DNA from: an uncultured Collinsella sp.
GTDB taxonomy: Bacteria; Actinomycetota; Coriobacteriia; Coriobacteriales; Coriobacteriaceae
Assembly: GCA_900542945.1 (NCBI GenBank)
Contig: UQPI01000001.1
Location: forward strand, 14,720-78,719
Length of the DNA: 64,000 nucleotides
Direction of reading: 5' to 3'
Both the position numbers and the translations under genes were made by a program. The notes under the pieces were generated by a model, which ran no database searches, was not told the origin of the DNA, and worked only from the letters and a program-made list of their open reading frames with translations. This document shows positions 25,990 to 33,648 of the stretch, piece after piece (position 1 is the stretch's first letter; every line of letters begins with the position of its first letter).

Positions 25990-27732
25990 ATGGCGAACGA
26001 TAGCAAGACATGGCGGTGCGGAAAGTACGAGCTCAGCTTTGACCGTCCGCGCATCATGGGCGTCCTCAACGTGACGCCCGATTCGTTTAGCGACGGCGGG
26101 GAGCACTTCGACCCGGATGCCGCAATCGAGTACGGCCTGGCGATACTCGACGCCGGCGCCGACATCATCGACGTGGGCGGCGAGTCCACGCGCCCTGGTT
26201 TTACCCCGGTCAACCCCGACGAGGAGGCTCGCCGCGTGCTGCCCGTGGTGCGCGCGCTGGCCAAAGAGGGTGCCATCGTCTCGATTGACACGCGCCACGT
26301 GGCGGTTGCCAAGGCGGCCGTGCGCTGCGGCGCCTCTATTGTCAACGACGTGACGGGCTTCACCGACCCCAAGATGGTCGAGTTTGTTAAGACGAGCGCC
26401 TGCGGCGTTATCGTGATGCACGCCGGCGAGGTCGCCGCCCCTGCTCGTACGCACGCGACGGTGCAGCTTGATACCTCGGCTGCGGCGTTTGTTGCCGAGA
26501 AGGCACGCGAAGCGGCCGCCGAGGCCGCGCGCGAGGCCGAGAAGCCAGCCCGTCGCCGTCGCGGCAAGTTGCTGGGCGAGCCTAAGCCGGAGGCCAAGCT
26601 TCCGGGTGGCGTGGTGCAGCCCTCGTTGCCGTTTGGCGAACCTGAGCCCGCGACCGAGCCTGCAAGCGAGCAGGAGACGCCTGCCGCCGAGCAGGCTGCT
26701 GCCGCCGAGACCGTCGCGCCCGCGCCCGAGGCCGCGCCCGCAGCCACCGAGGCCGCATCGGAGCCCAATGATCACCTGGCGGCCATGATGCGCCGCAGCG
26801 CCCGCCGCGAGGAGGCCTACGTGCCCACCTCTCAGCTCCGCCGCTTCACCCTGCCCGATTCGGCGCCCATCATGCGCCGCGTTATGGGCTTTCTGTCCGA
26901 CCAGGCCCGCACGCTCATCCACGCCGGCGTGTCGCGCGACCGCATCTGCATCGATCCTGGCCCGGGCTTTGGTAAGTCGGCTAACGAGGACATCGTCATC
27001 CAGCGCGAGACTGCCAAGATGGCGTCACTGGGCTATCCGCTCATGTGCGCCGTATCGCGCAAGCGCTTTGTGGGCGCCGTCTCGGGCGTGACCGAGGCCG
27101 CCGAGCGCGATGCCGCTACGTTTGGCGTGTGCCTGGGCGCCATCCAGGCCGGTGCCAACATCGTGCGCGTGCACGACGCCGCGGGTTTTGCGCAGTTCCT
27201 GAACGGCTACTGGGCGGTTGCCAAGCCGCAGCCGCGCCGCGCGTTTGTGGCCGTGGGCTCCAACCTGGGGCATCGCTGTGACAACATCCGCGCCGCACGC
27301 GACATGATCGCCGAGATTCCACTCACCTGCGTGTCCAACTCCTCCAAGATCTACGAGAGCGAGCCGGCCTACGAGACGCGTCAGGACGCGTTTGCCAACG
27401 CCGTCATCGAGATCAAGACCGAGCTGGCGCCGTTGGTGCTGCTCGACGAGCTCATGAAGATCGAGGCCGAGCTGGGCCGCGACCGCTCCAAAAAGGCCAA
27501 GGCCAACGGCCCGCGCACCATCGACCTGGATCTGCTGTGGATGGACGGCGAGACCCACGGGGGCAAAAAGCTGCGCCTGCCGCATCCGCTGATCGGCGAG
27601 CGCGACTTTGTGCTGGTGCCGCTCGAGGATCTGATGCACGATCCGGCGCGGTTCTTCCGCTACAACGGCGTCGAGGTCAAGGGGCCCGAGGACCGCGTGG
27701 GCCATATCGTGGGCGAATTGGGGCGCATGTAG
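25990..27732 (+). CDS. folP-folK: Fused dihydropteroate synthase and HPPK, with a large insert
   Basis: The 580-residue protein covers two consecutive folate steps. The DHPS part starts RIMGVLNVTPDSFSDGG, then DIIDVGGESTRPG and SIDTRHVAVA, and resumes near residue 310 with ICIDPGPGFGKSANED, CAVSRKRF and IVRVHD. Between them, at residues 150-287, lies an Ala/Pro/Glu-rich low-complexity insert inside the TIM barrel. The HPPK part, from about residue 415, has RRAFVAVGSNLGHR, YESEPAYE and PRTIDLDLLWMDG. GAGGAGG is six bases before the ATG at 25990. The order folP-folK without folB is unusual. Confidence 0.93.
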   Translation: MANDSKTWRCGKYELSFDRPRIMGVLNVTPDSFSDGGEHFDPDAAIEYGLAILDAGADIIDVGGESTRPGFTPVNPDEEARRVLPVVRALAKEGAIVSIDTRHVAVAKAAVRCGASIVNDVTGFTDPKMVEFVKTSACGVIVMHAGEVAAPARTHATVQLDTSAAAFVAEKAREAAAEAAREAEKPARRRRGKLLGEPKPEAKLPGGVVQPSLPFGEPEPATEPASEQETPAAEQAAAAETVAPAPEAAPAATEAASEPNDHLAAMMRRSARREEAYVPTSQLRRFTLPDSAPIMRRVMGFLSDQARTLIHAGVSRDRICIDPGPGFGKSANEDIVIQRETAKMASLGYPLMCAVSRKRFVGAVSGVTEAAERDAATFGVCLGAIQAGANIVRVHDAAGFAQFLNGYWAVAKPQPRRAFVAVGSNLGHRCDNIRAARDMIAEIPLTCVSNSSKIYESEPAYETRQDAFANAVIEIKTELAPLVLLDELMKIEAELGRDRSKKAKANGPRTIDLDLLWMDGETHGGKKLRLPHPLIGERDFVLVPLEDLMHDPARFFRYNGVEVKGPEDRVGHIVGELGRM

Positions 27733-28434
27733 ATGATCGAGATGAATGCTGTTGCCGCCGGCACCGAGCTCGACGCGGCGCGTGACGCGGGCCGCGAGGG
27801 CGTGTCCGCGGGCTGGTGCGCGTGGAGCGCGGGCGATGCTTCGCTGACGTTTTCGCTGGTCGTTCGCCCCGACGTGAACATGCACGCCTTCCACGGTCTT
27901 CCGTTTGTGGCCGCGATGGGCATGATGGACGCGCTCGTGGGCACGACGTCGACGCCGGGCCTGGGCCTTGCCGGTAAGGTGGGTATCCAGTGGCCGAGTG
28001 ACATCGTGTGCGGTGCGCCTGCGTTTGAGACGTCACTCGCGCGTGTTGCCGTGAACGGCGGTGCCGGTGCTGCGGGCATGTTTGCCGCGGTGACGGTTGA
28101 TATTGAACGTGCGGCGCTGGGCGAGCTTGGCGTGGATATGGCCGACGAGGTGCTGGTCGAGGCATTGGCCACCGCCGTGCTGACCCGCGTGGACACCTGG
28201 GCGGTTGCCGCCAACACACCACAGGGCGCTGCCGGCCCGCTGGCTCCGGTGCTGGGTGAGTACTTCGATATGGTGCCGCTGCTGGGTCGTCAGGTTGCGG
28301 CGGTGTCGCCCAACGGTTTGCCGCTTGCGGTCGGTGTGTTTGCGGGCCTGGACATCTGGGGCCGCGCGACCATCAAGACCGATGCCGGCGAGCAGGAGTT
28401 TCCGCCCGAGGCCGTGCGCATTCGCGGTCTGTAG
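27733..28434 (+). CDS. Degenerate biotin-protein-ligase-like protein
   Basis: The 233-residue protein begins at the base after the folP-folK stop and is probably cotranscribed. It resembles the BirA/LplA fold: SLVVRPDVNMH, VGIQWPSDIVCG in place of the usual KWPND, and a C-terminal WGRATIKTDAGEQEFPPEAV like the BPL C domain. The GRGRxGR biotinyl-AMP loop is missing, and the catalytic Lys of K-W-P-N-D is Gln. Ligase activity is therefore doubtful. In many bacteria birA precedes coaX, and coaX does follow here after the inserted ATPase gene, which supports the family call. Confidence 0.6.
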   Translation: MIEMNAVAAGTELDAARDAGREGVSAGWCAWSAGDASLTFSLVVRPDVNMHAFHGLPFVAAMGMMDALVGTTSTPGLGLAGKVGIQWPSDIVCGAPAFETSLARVAVNGGAGAAGMFAAVTVDIERAALGELGVDMADEVLVEALATAVLTRVDTWAVAANTPQGAAGPLAPVLGEYFDMVPLLGRQVAAVSPNGLPLAVGVFAGLDIWGRATIKTDAGEQEFPPEAVRIRGL

Positions 28435-28473
28435 CGCGGGGCGTTCGCGTCCAAAGACAACAATGACAACAAG

Positions 28474-28506
28474 ACCCTCCTCGGCCTGTGCCGGGGAGGG
28501 TTTCGC
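28474..28506 (+). terminator. Terminator after the BirA-like gene
   Basis: ACCCTCCTCGGCC / CCGGGGAGGGT hairpin followed by TTTC. Confidence 0.7.
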
Positions 28507-28533
28507 CTATCTGGGGAATGGGTTGCCAGCGCC

Positions 28534-28574
28534 CTATTCCTCAAAACTGAAAATCTTTCGATTTTGAGGAATAG
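28534..28574. repeat. CTATTCCTCAAAA palindrome, copy 1
   Basis: The 41-bp unit has arms CTATTCCTCAAAA and TTTTGAGGAATAG and an AT-rich centre. Copy 2 is 86 bases further on. Confidence 0.88.
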
Positions 28575-28619
28575 AATTAAGCCAGCTCGGCCTTTAACGA
28601 GGTATACTCGTTGCAGAGT

Positions 28620-28660
28620 CTATTCCTCAAAACTGAATAATTTTCGTTTTTGAGGAATAG
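28620..28660. repeat. CTATTCCTCAAAA palindrome, copy 2
   Basis: It has the same arms as copy 1 and lies 26 bases before the ATPase start, so it falls on the promoter or leader. Confidence 0.88.
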
Positions 28661-28686
28661 CGATAGAAGACCACAGGGAGGCACCA

Positions 28687-29883
28687 ATGAAACTCATCAA
28701 TAGAACGTCATATATGGACACGTTGACGAGCCTTATTGGCGTACCGGACATCAAGGTCATAACGGGCATTCGCCGTAGCGGTAAGTCAAAATTGCTCGAG
28801 GCCCTCCGCGATTACGTGGAGGCAAATCTGTCCAATTCGAATGTCATCCATATCAATTACAACCTCGACGAGTTCGAGGGCCTGCTCGAATATCATGCCC
28901 TGCTCGCCTATGTGAAAGAGCATCGAGTGTCCGACAAGCAAAACTCCCTGCTTATCGACGAGGTTCAGATGTGCGACGGCTTTGAACGCGCGATCAACAG
29001 CCTCCATGCATCCGAGCAGTACGACATCTTCATCACCGGATCGAACGCCTTTTTGCTGTCGAGCGATCTGTCGACGCTCTTTACGGGGCGCACGTTCGAG
29101 ATCGAGGTTTTCCCATTCTCGTTTGAGGAGTATCGCCTCTATAGTGACGAGGGCGAGGTCGATCGCGACTTCGATGAGTACGCGAGAACCGGCGGTATGT
29201 CCGGCTCTTACCCTTATCCACTGCAGGAGCAGCGCTACCAATATCTCTCCAATGTCTTCAAAACGCTCATCGTGAGGGATATCGTGCAGCGGCATAACGT
29301 GAGAAACGAATCGGCACTGCTGCGCATTGCCGATTACATGATGGACAACGTCTCCAATATAACGTCGGCACGCAACATTACAGATGTTTTGAATGCGGAT
29401 GGGCTAAAGATTACGAACAAGACGGTCGGCACGTACATGGGGTACCTGTGCGATGCGTTTGCCTTCTATAAAGTTCGTCGGTACGACATTCGCGGCAAAA
29501 AATACCTTAAGAGCGGCGAGAAGTATTACCTGGCAGACCACGCGTTCAAATACGCACTGCTTGGTACACGTGATATGGATTGGGGACGCGTATACGAGAA
29601 CATGGTGGCCATCGAGCTGCTGCGCCGCGGATACGAGGTATACGTCGGTGTGCTCTATAAAAAGGAAATAGACTTTGTAGCAATCAAGCGAAGCGAGAAG
29701 CTCTACATTCAGGTGAGCGACGACATCAGCTCGGATAAGACGTTTGAACGCGAGATTTCGCCACTGCTGAGCATTGGCGATGCGTATCCCAAGATGATTC
29801 TTGCCCGCACGCATCACGAGGCCACGGATCGCGATGGGGTGCAGATCGTGGACCTGGCGAGGTGGTTGTGCGGCGAGGCTTAG
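28687..29883 (+). CDS. AAA_14 / DUF4143 ATP-binding protein 1
   Basis: The 398-residue protein has Walker A GIRRSGKSKLL at about residue 28, Walker B SLLIDEVQMCDGF, sensor ITGSNAFLLSS, then GRTFEIEVFPFSFEEY, the standard AAA_14 sequence. It ends in a DUF4143 domain with KTLIVRDIVQRHNVRN, a winged-helix-like DVLNADGLKITNKTVGTYM and a nuclease-fold-like tail (RGYEVYVGVLYKKEIDFVAIK). The cellular role of the family is unknown. GGGAGG precedes the start. It has a single-gene unit between birA-like and coaX, and palindromes of one kind lie on both sides. Confidence 0.88.
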   Translation: MKLINRTSYMDTLTSLIGVPDIKVITGIRRSGKSKLLEALRDYVEANLSNSNVIHINYNLDEFEGLLEYHALLAYVKEHRVSDKQNSLLIDEVQMCDGFERAINSLHASEQYDIFITGSNAFLLSSDLSTLFTGRTFEIEVFPFSFEEYRLYSDEGEVDRDFDEYARTGGMSGSYPYPLQEQRYQYLSNVFKTLIVRDIVQRHNVRNESALLRIADYMMDNVSNITSARNITDVLNADGLKITNKTVGTYMGYLCDAFAFYKVRRYDIRGKKYLKSGEKYYLADHAFKYALLGTRDMDWGRVYENMVAIELLRRGYEVYVGVLYKKEIDFVAIKRSEKLYIQVSDDISSDKTFEREISPLLSIGDAYPKMILARTHHEATDRDGVQIVDLARWLCGEA

Positions 29884-29890
29884 CAAAAAA

Positions 29891-29937
29891 ATCCTATTCC
29901 TCAAAACTGAAAAATTTTCGATTTTGAGGAATAGGAT
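29891..29937. repeat. CTATTCCTCAAAA palindrome, copy 3
   Basis: It has the same arms, extended to ATCCTATTCC / GGAATAGGAT, and lies seven bases after the ATPase stop. It may also end transcription of coaX from the other side. Confidence 0.88.
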
Positions 29938-29969
29938 TGGCGGCTGGTTGCTGCGACCTGGCGTTTACT

Positions 29970-30743
29970 CTATCCCAGCTCCTGCATGCGGCGGTAGATT
30001 TCGCAGATGCCCTTGATGGTGAGTTGCCCGTCGACCACGTCGAAGGCATCGGTCGAATCGGCGACAATGCCGGCGAGACCGCCCGTGGCGATAACGGTGG
30101 CATCCTCGCGGCCCAGCTCGCGCTTCATGCGCGTGACCAGGCCCTCGGCCATGGCGGCGGCGCCCATCACGGCGCCGACCTTGATGCACTCTTCGGTGTC
30201 GCGACCGATGGCGTGTTCGGGCGCCTCGAGCGGCACGCTGGCGAGCTTGGCGGCACGGGCGGCAAGCGCGTCCATGGAGATGCGGATGCCCGGCGCAATC
30301 GCCCCGCCAATGTAATAACCGTCCTCATCGATGACGTCGATATTGGTCGCGGTGCCAAAGTCCACCACGATTGCCGGCGCGCCGTAGAAAGTCTCGGCCG
30401 CAACGGCGTTGGCGACGCGGTCGGCACCTACGGCTTGGGGGCGCGCCGCGCGCAGCTTGGTCACGGCAGCCGTCTGCGGCCCGATGACGATGGCATCCGC
30501 CGCGATGCGGTCGGCCACGGCGTGCCACTCGCGCGAGAGCTGCGGCACCACGCCCGCAAAGGCGATCGCATCGACCGCATCGAGCGAGAGGCCGTACATC
30601 TTAAAGAAACCCATCAGGCGCACGTGGATCTCGTCGGCGGTATAGGAGCGGTCGGTGGGCATGCGCCACGACTGCACCAGCTCGTCTCCGTCAAACAGGC
30701 CCATGGCCGTCTGCGTGTTTCCCATATCGATAGCGAGCAGCAT
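29970..30743 (-). CDS. coaX: Type III pantothenate kinase
   Basis: This enzyme phosphorylates pantothenate, the first step to CoA. The 257-residue ASKHA-fold protein begins MLLAIDMGNTQTAMGLFDG (phosphate loop) and continues with GADRVANAVAA, IVVDFGTATNIDVID and GGAIAPGIRIS, then VIATGGLAGIVADST. ATG at 30743 has GGGAG five bases upstream; the open frame to 31085 crosses the tRNA and is not coding. The orientation opposes the neighbouring ATPase. Confidence 0.93.
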   Translation of the reverse strand: MLLAIDMGNTQTAMGLFDGDELVQSWRMPTDRSYTADEIHVRLMGFFKMYGLSLDAVDAIAFAGVVPQLSREWHAVADRIAADAIVIGPQTAAVTKLRAARPQAVGADRVANAVAAETFYGAPAIVVDFGTATNIDVIDEDGYYIGGAIAPGIRISMDALAARAAKLASVPLEAPEHAIGRDTEECIKVGAVMGAAAMAEGLVTRMKRELGREDATVIATGGLAGIVADSTDAFDVVDGQLTIKGICEIYRRMQELG

Positions 30744-30939
30744 GTCTACTCCCGGTGTCGGCATAAAAGGACGCGCACCATTGTATACGTGCCATCGACG
30801 GCGCTCGGCTGTGATTCGTTTACGGTGATAAGGGCTGAGAGGTTTAAATATGAAGGAATTATGCTCTACGAGATTTTCCTTGCCGTTTACCGAACTCCCA
30901 CGTAATATTCTTTCTTGCGCACATGAGGCGCCCAGACAT

Positions 30940-31016
30940 TGCGGGGTGGAGCAGTCTGGTAGCTCGCCGGGCTCATAACCCGGAGGTCGTAGGTTCAAAT
31001 CCTGCCCCCGCGACCA
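30940..31016 (+). tRNA. Initiator tRNA-fMet (CAU), with encoded CCA
   Basis: A cloverleaf can be drawn with anticodon loop CTCATAA. The anticodon stem CCGGG / CCCGG carries the three G:C pairs that mark initiator tRNAs, and the D stem has the A11-U24 pair. The T arm contains GGTTCAAATCC. The acceptor stem is TGCGGGG with CCCCGCG, so the first pair is U1:G72, not Watson-Crick, as expected for an initiator. Discriminator A and CCA are encoded. Confidence 0.93.
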
Positions 31017-31024
31017 AGAACTTG

Positions 31025-31056
31025 CAGCTCGTCGGCCTAGCCGGCGAGCTTTTTTG
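31025..31056 (+). terminator. Terminator after tRNA-fMet
   Basis: GCTCGTCGGC / GCCGGCGAGC hairpin followed by TTTTTT. Confidence 0.88.
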
Positions 31057-31105
31057 TTATTCCGGGACCGTGTTTTTCGGTCCAATTCTCAGCCTCTCAA
31101 ACAAA

Positions 31106-31162
31106 ATCTCGATCTGTAACATCTAGACCCGATTTGGGCGGCTAGGTGTTACAGATCGAGAT
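31106..31162. repeat. ATCTGTAACA hairpin repeat, copy 4
   Basis: Arms ATCTCGATCTGTAACA / TGTTACAGATCGAGAT enclose inner stems CTAG / CTAG and CCC / GGG. It is the same family as 12104-12320. The gap 31017-31384 holds a terminator, two of these repeats and the leader of the next gene. Confidence 0.82.
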
Positions 31163-31180
31163 GTTGAGTCCCCGCCTGGA

Positions 31181-31249
31181 CGGTTTGTCTAAATCTGTAA
31201 CACGAGGGATGGATTTTGCCGAGTAACTGTTACAGATCGAGACAAACCG
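31181..31249. repeat. ATCTGTAACA hairpin repeat, copy 5
   Basis: The outer arms are extended to CGGTTTGTCT ... AGACAAACCG, with the shared ATCTGTAACA / TGTTACAGAT inside. Confidence 0.82.
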
Positions 31250-31384
31250 ACGGGCCGCCCCGCCCCATCCACCTGCCGCTACCTGCTGTCTGCCGATTTC
31301 CGTTGCACCACTGTGCTCCCATGCCATATCCTCTAGACAACTACGCGGCACCATCGCCGCCGCGCCTACAAGAGAGGAATGTCC

Positions 31385-33415
31385 ATGACCGCACCTGCAT
31401 CCAAGCTGCTCCAGCCCATTACGGTTGGCCCCCTTGAGCTCAAGAACCGCATTATGTTCCCGCCGCTAACCACCGGCTACGAGGAGCGCGACGGTTCCAT
31501 CGGCGAGCGCAGCCTGGCTTTTTACGAGCGCCTGGCCCGTGGCGGCGTGAGCTACATCGTCATCGGCGACGTCGCTCCCGTTATGACCGCAAGCCCCACG
31601 CCCAAGCTGGCGACCGACGCTCAGATCCCCACGTTTAAGGCGCTGGCCGACGCCGTCCACAAGCACGGCGCCAAGATCGCCCTGCAGCTGTTCCACCCCG
31701 AGTACGACGTGCCCGGCGTCGGCCGCATGGTCATGGGCTCCATGGCCGCTGCGAAAGCTGCTCAGGAGGCAAAGGCCGCCGGCGACGAGGAGACCTTTGC
31801 CGCCAAGATGGCCGAGTCCAACGAGATCCGCAAGCAGGCCTACGCCAAGCTGCACCACGACATGCAGCACTTTGTGAACGAGGCCAGCGTGGAGCAGCTC
31901 GCCCAGATCAAGGAAGCCATCGCCGCCTCGGCCGCTCGCGCACAGCAGGCCGGGATCGACGCCATCGAGGTCCACGGCGACCGCCTGGTGGGTTCGCTGT
32001 GCTCGGCCATCCTCAACCAGCGCACCGATGAGTACGGCGGCTCGTTCGAGAACCGCGTCCGCTACGCGCTCGAGGTCGTCGCTGCCATTAAGGAGGCCGC
32101 GCCGCAGCTGATGGTGGAGTACAAGCTCCCCGTGATCATGGAGAACCCCGACGGCACGCCGCGCGGCAAGGGCGGCCTGCAGCCCGACGAGGCCTGCGAG
32201 TTTGCCAAGCTGCTCGAGGGCGCGGGCATCGATATGATCCAGGTTGCGCAGGCCAACCACACCGGCAACATGGGCGACACCATTCCGCCCATGGGCGCCA
32301 TGCCCTACAACTGGACGCTGCCCGTGGCCGAGCGCGTCAAGGCCCTGGTCTCCGTGCCGGTGGCCACCGTCGGCCGTGTTGTCTCGGTCGAGGCCGGTGA
32401 GAAGATTCTGGAAGACGGCTCGGCCGACATCATCGCCTATGGCCGCTCGCTCATGTGCGACCCCGACATTGCGCTGAAGGCCGCCACGGGTGAGCCCATC
32501 CGCGAGTGCCTCAACTGCAACAAGGGCTGCGTCGACGCGATTCAAAACCGCAAGTACATCTCGTGCGTGCTCAACGCCGAGAACGGCGACGAGGCGACCA
32601 TCGCCATTAAGCCGGGCGAGGGCGACAAGAAGATCGCCGTGGTGGGCGGCGGTATTGCCGGCCTGGAGGCCGCGCGCGTGGCGGCCAAGCGCGGCTACGA
32701 CGTGACCGTCTACGAGGCGAGCGATCATCTGGGCGGCCAGATTGTGCTGGCGGCTGCGCCCCCGCGCAAGGACGAGATCATGCGTTCGGTCGAGTATTAC
32801 GAGAAGATTCTGCCCGGCCTGGGCGTGAAGGTTGAGCTCAACCACGCCGCTACGGCCGAGGACCTCAACGCCGCCGACGCCGCGATTGTGGCTGTGGGCG
32901 CGCACGACGTGGTCATCCCCGTTCCGGGCGCCGACTCGGAGAAGGTCGTCTCGAGCTGGGACGTGCTGGCCGGCAAGGTGGAGCTTACGGGCCGCGTCGC
33001 CGTCATCGGCGGCGGCCTGGTGGGCACCGAGACTGCCGAGTACCTGCTGCAGCACGGCTGCGAGGTGGCGATTGTCGAGATGCTCGACAAGATTGCCGCG
33101 GGCGAGTCCGAGACCATTCTGCCGCTGATCATGAGCGACTTTGCCGAGCACAACGTGGAGCAGCACGTGAAGACCCGCCTGACCGCCATTACCGACGAGG
33201 GCGTGGAGGCCATTCACACCACCGAGGACGGCACCGAGGAGCCGGTGAGGATCGCCTGCGATTACGTGGTGATGGCCGTGGGCTCCAAGGCCAACGCGTT
33301 TGACCTGGATGGCGTGACGGTGCCCGTGACCTGCGTGGGCGACTGCTCGGGCGAGCGTACCGCCGATATTGCGAGCGCCATTCGCACGGCGTATCACGCG
33401 GCCAACGAGCTCTAA
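31385..33415 (+). CDS. Old-yellow-enzyme-type FMN / 4Fe-4S / FAD oxidoreductase (ene-reductase family)
   Basis: The 676-residue protein has the 2,4-dienoyl-CoA reductase/BaiH layout. The N-terminal FMN barrel (LKNRIMFPPLTTGYEERDG, AIEVHGDRLVG, RTDEYGGSFENRVRY) is followed by the Fe-S motif CLNCNKGC with a further Cys (ISCVLN), and by FAD/NAD folds KIAVVGGGIAGLEAARVA and RVAVIGGGLVGTETAEYL. An Ala/Lys/Glu-rich stretch of about 50 residues (about 115-165) is inserted before the HG motif. ATG at 31385 is six bases after AGAGAGGA. It probably reduces a C=C bond of a dietary or bile substrate; which one is unknown. It is followed by a terminator. Confidence 0.85.
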   Translation: MTAPASKLLQPITVGPLELKNRIMFPPLTTGYEERDGSIGERSLAFYERLARGGVSYIVIGDVAPVMTASPTPKLATDAQIPTFKALADAVHKHGAKIALQLFHPEYDVPGVGRMVMGSMAAAKAAQEAKAAGDEETFAAKMAESNEIRKQAYAKLHHDMQHFVNEASVEQLAQIKEAIAASAARAQQAGIDAIEVHGDRLVGSLCSAILNQRTDEYGGSFENRVRYALEVVAAIKEAAPQLMVEYKLPVIMENPDGTPRGKGGLQPDEACEFAKLLEGAGIDMIQVAQANHTGNMGDTIPPMGAMPYNWTLPVAERVKALVSVPVATVGRVVSVEAGEKILEDGSADIIAYGRSLMCDPDIALKAATGEPIRECLNCNKGCVDAIQNRKYISCVLNAENGDEATIAIKPGEGDKKIAVVGGGIAGLEAARVAAKRGYDVTVYEASDHLGGQIVLAAAPPRKDEIMRSVEYYEKILPGLGVKVELNHAATAEDLNAADAAIVAVGAHDVVIPVPGADSEKVVSSWDVLAGKVELTGRVAVIGGGLVGTETAEYLLQHGCEVAIVEMLDKIAAGESETILPLIMSDFAEHNVEQHVKTRLTAITDEGVEAIHTTEDGTEEPVRIACDYVVMAVGSKANAFDLDGVTVPVTCVGDCSGERTADIASAIRTAYHAANEL

Positions 33416-33443
33416 GCAAGAAAGCTATCGCGTATTGAGTGGG

Positions 33444-33478
33444 CGGGGAGTGCCGTATCGGTGCTCCCCGTCTTTTTG
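33444..33478 (+). terminator. Terminator after the ene-reductase gene
   Basis: GGGGAGTGCCG / CGGTGCTCCCC hairpin followed by TCTTTTT. Confidence 0.85.
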
Positions 33479-33508
33479 CCAATAGAGTGTCCCTGACCAG
33501 CGGGTTCA

Positions 33509-33589
33509 GAAAATCCGAATCTTTAGAACATGAAAATCCGAATTATATAAATACGAAAATCCGAATCACAACCACCCGAAAATCCGAAT
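33509..33589. repeat. Four GAAAATCCGAAT direct repeats, 23-bp period
   Basis: The exact 12-mer starts at 33509, 33532, 33555 and 33578, always with an 11-base spacer of different sequence. The array ends 59 bases before the DUF4143 ATPase start. An AT-rich TATATAAAT lies within it. It is likely a binding array (operator or iteron-like). It is too short and too regular in helical phase to be read as CRISPR. Confidence 0.9.
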
Positions 33590-33648
33590 TTGCTACAGTG
33601 GAATAGAGGAATCAGAAAGCAGGAACTGGAAATCTGCGGGGGTGGCTC

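Noticed and set aside
30744..31085. Extension of coaX to 31085.
   Set aside because: It would run through the tRNA-fMet gene and its flanks; the start at 30743 has a good GGGAG site and gives the normal length.
33509..33589. CRISPR array reading of the GAAAATCCGAAT repeats.
   Set aside because: Repeats of 12 bases and spacers of 11 bases are far below CRISPR sizes, and no cas gene is present.
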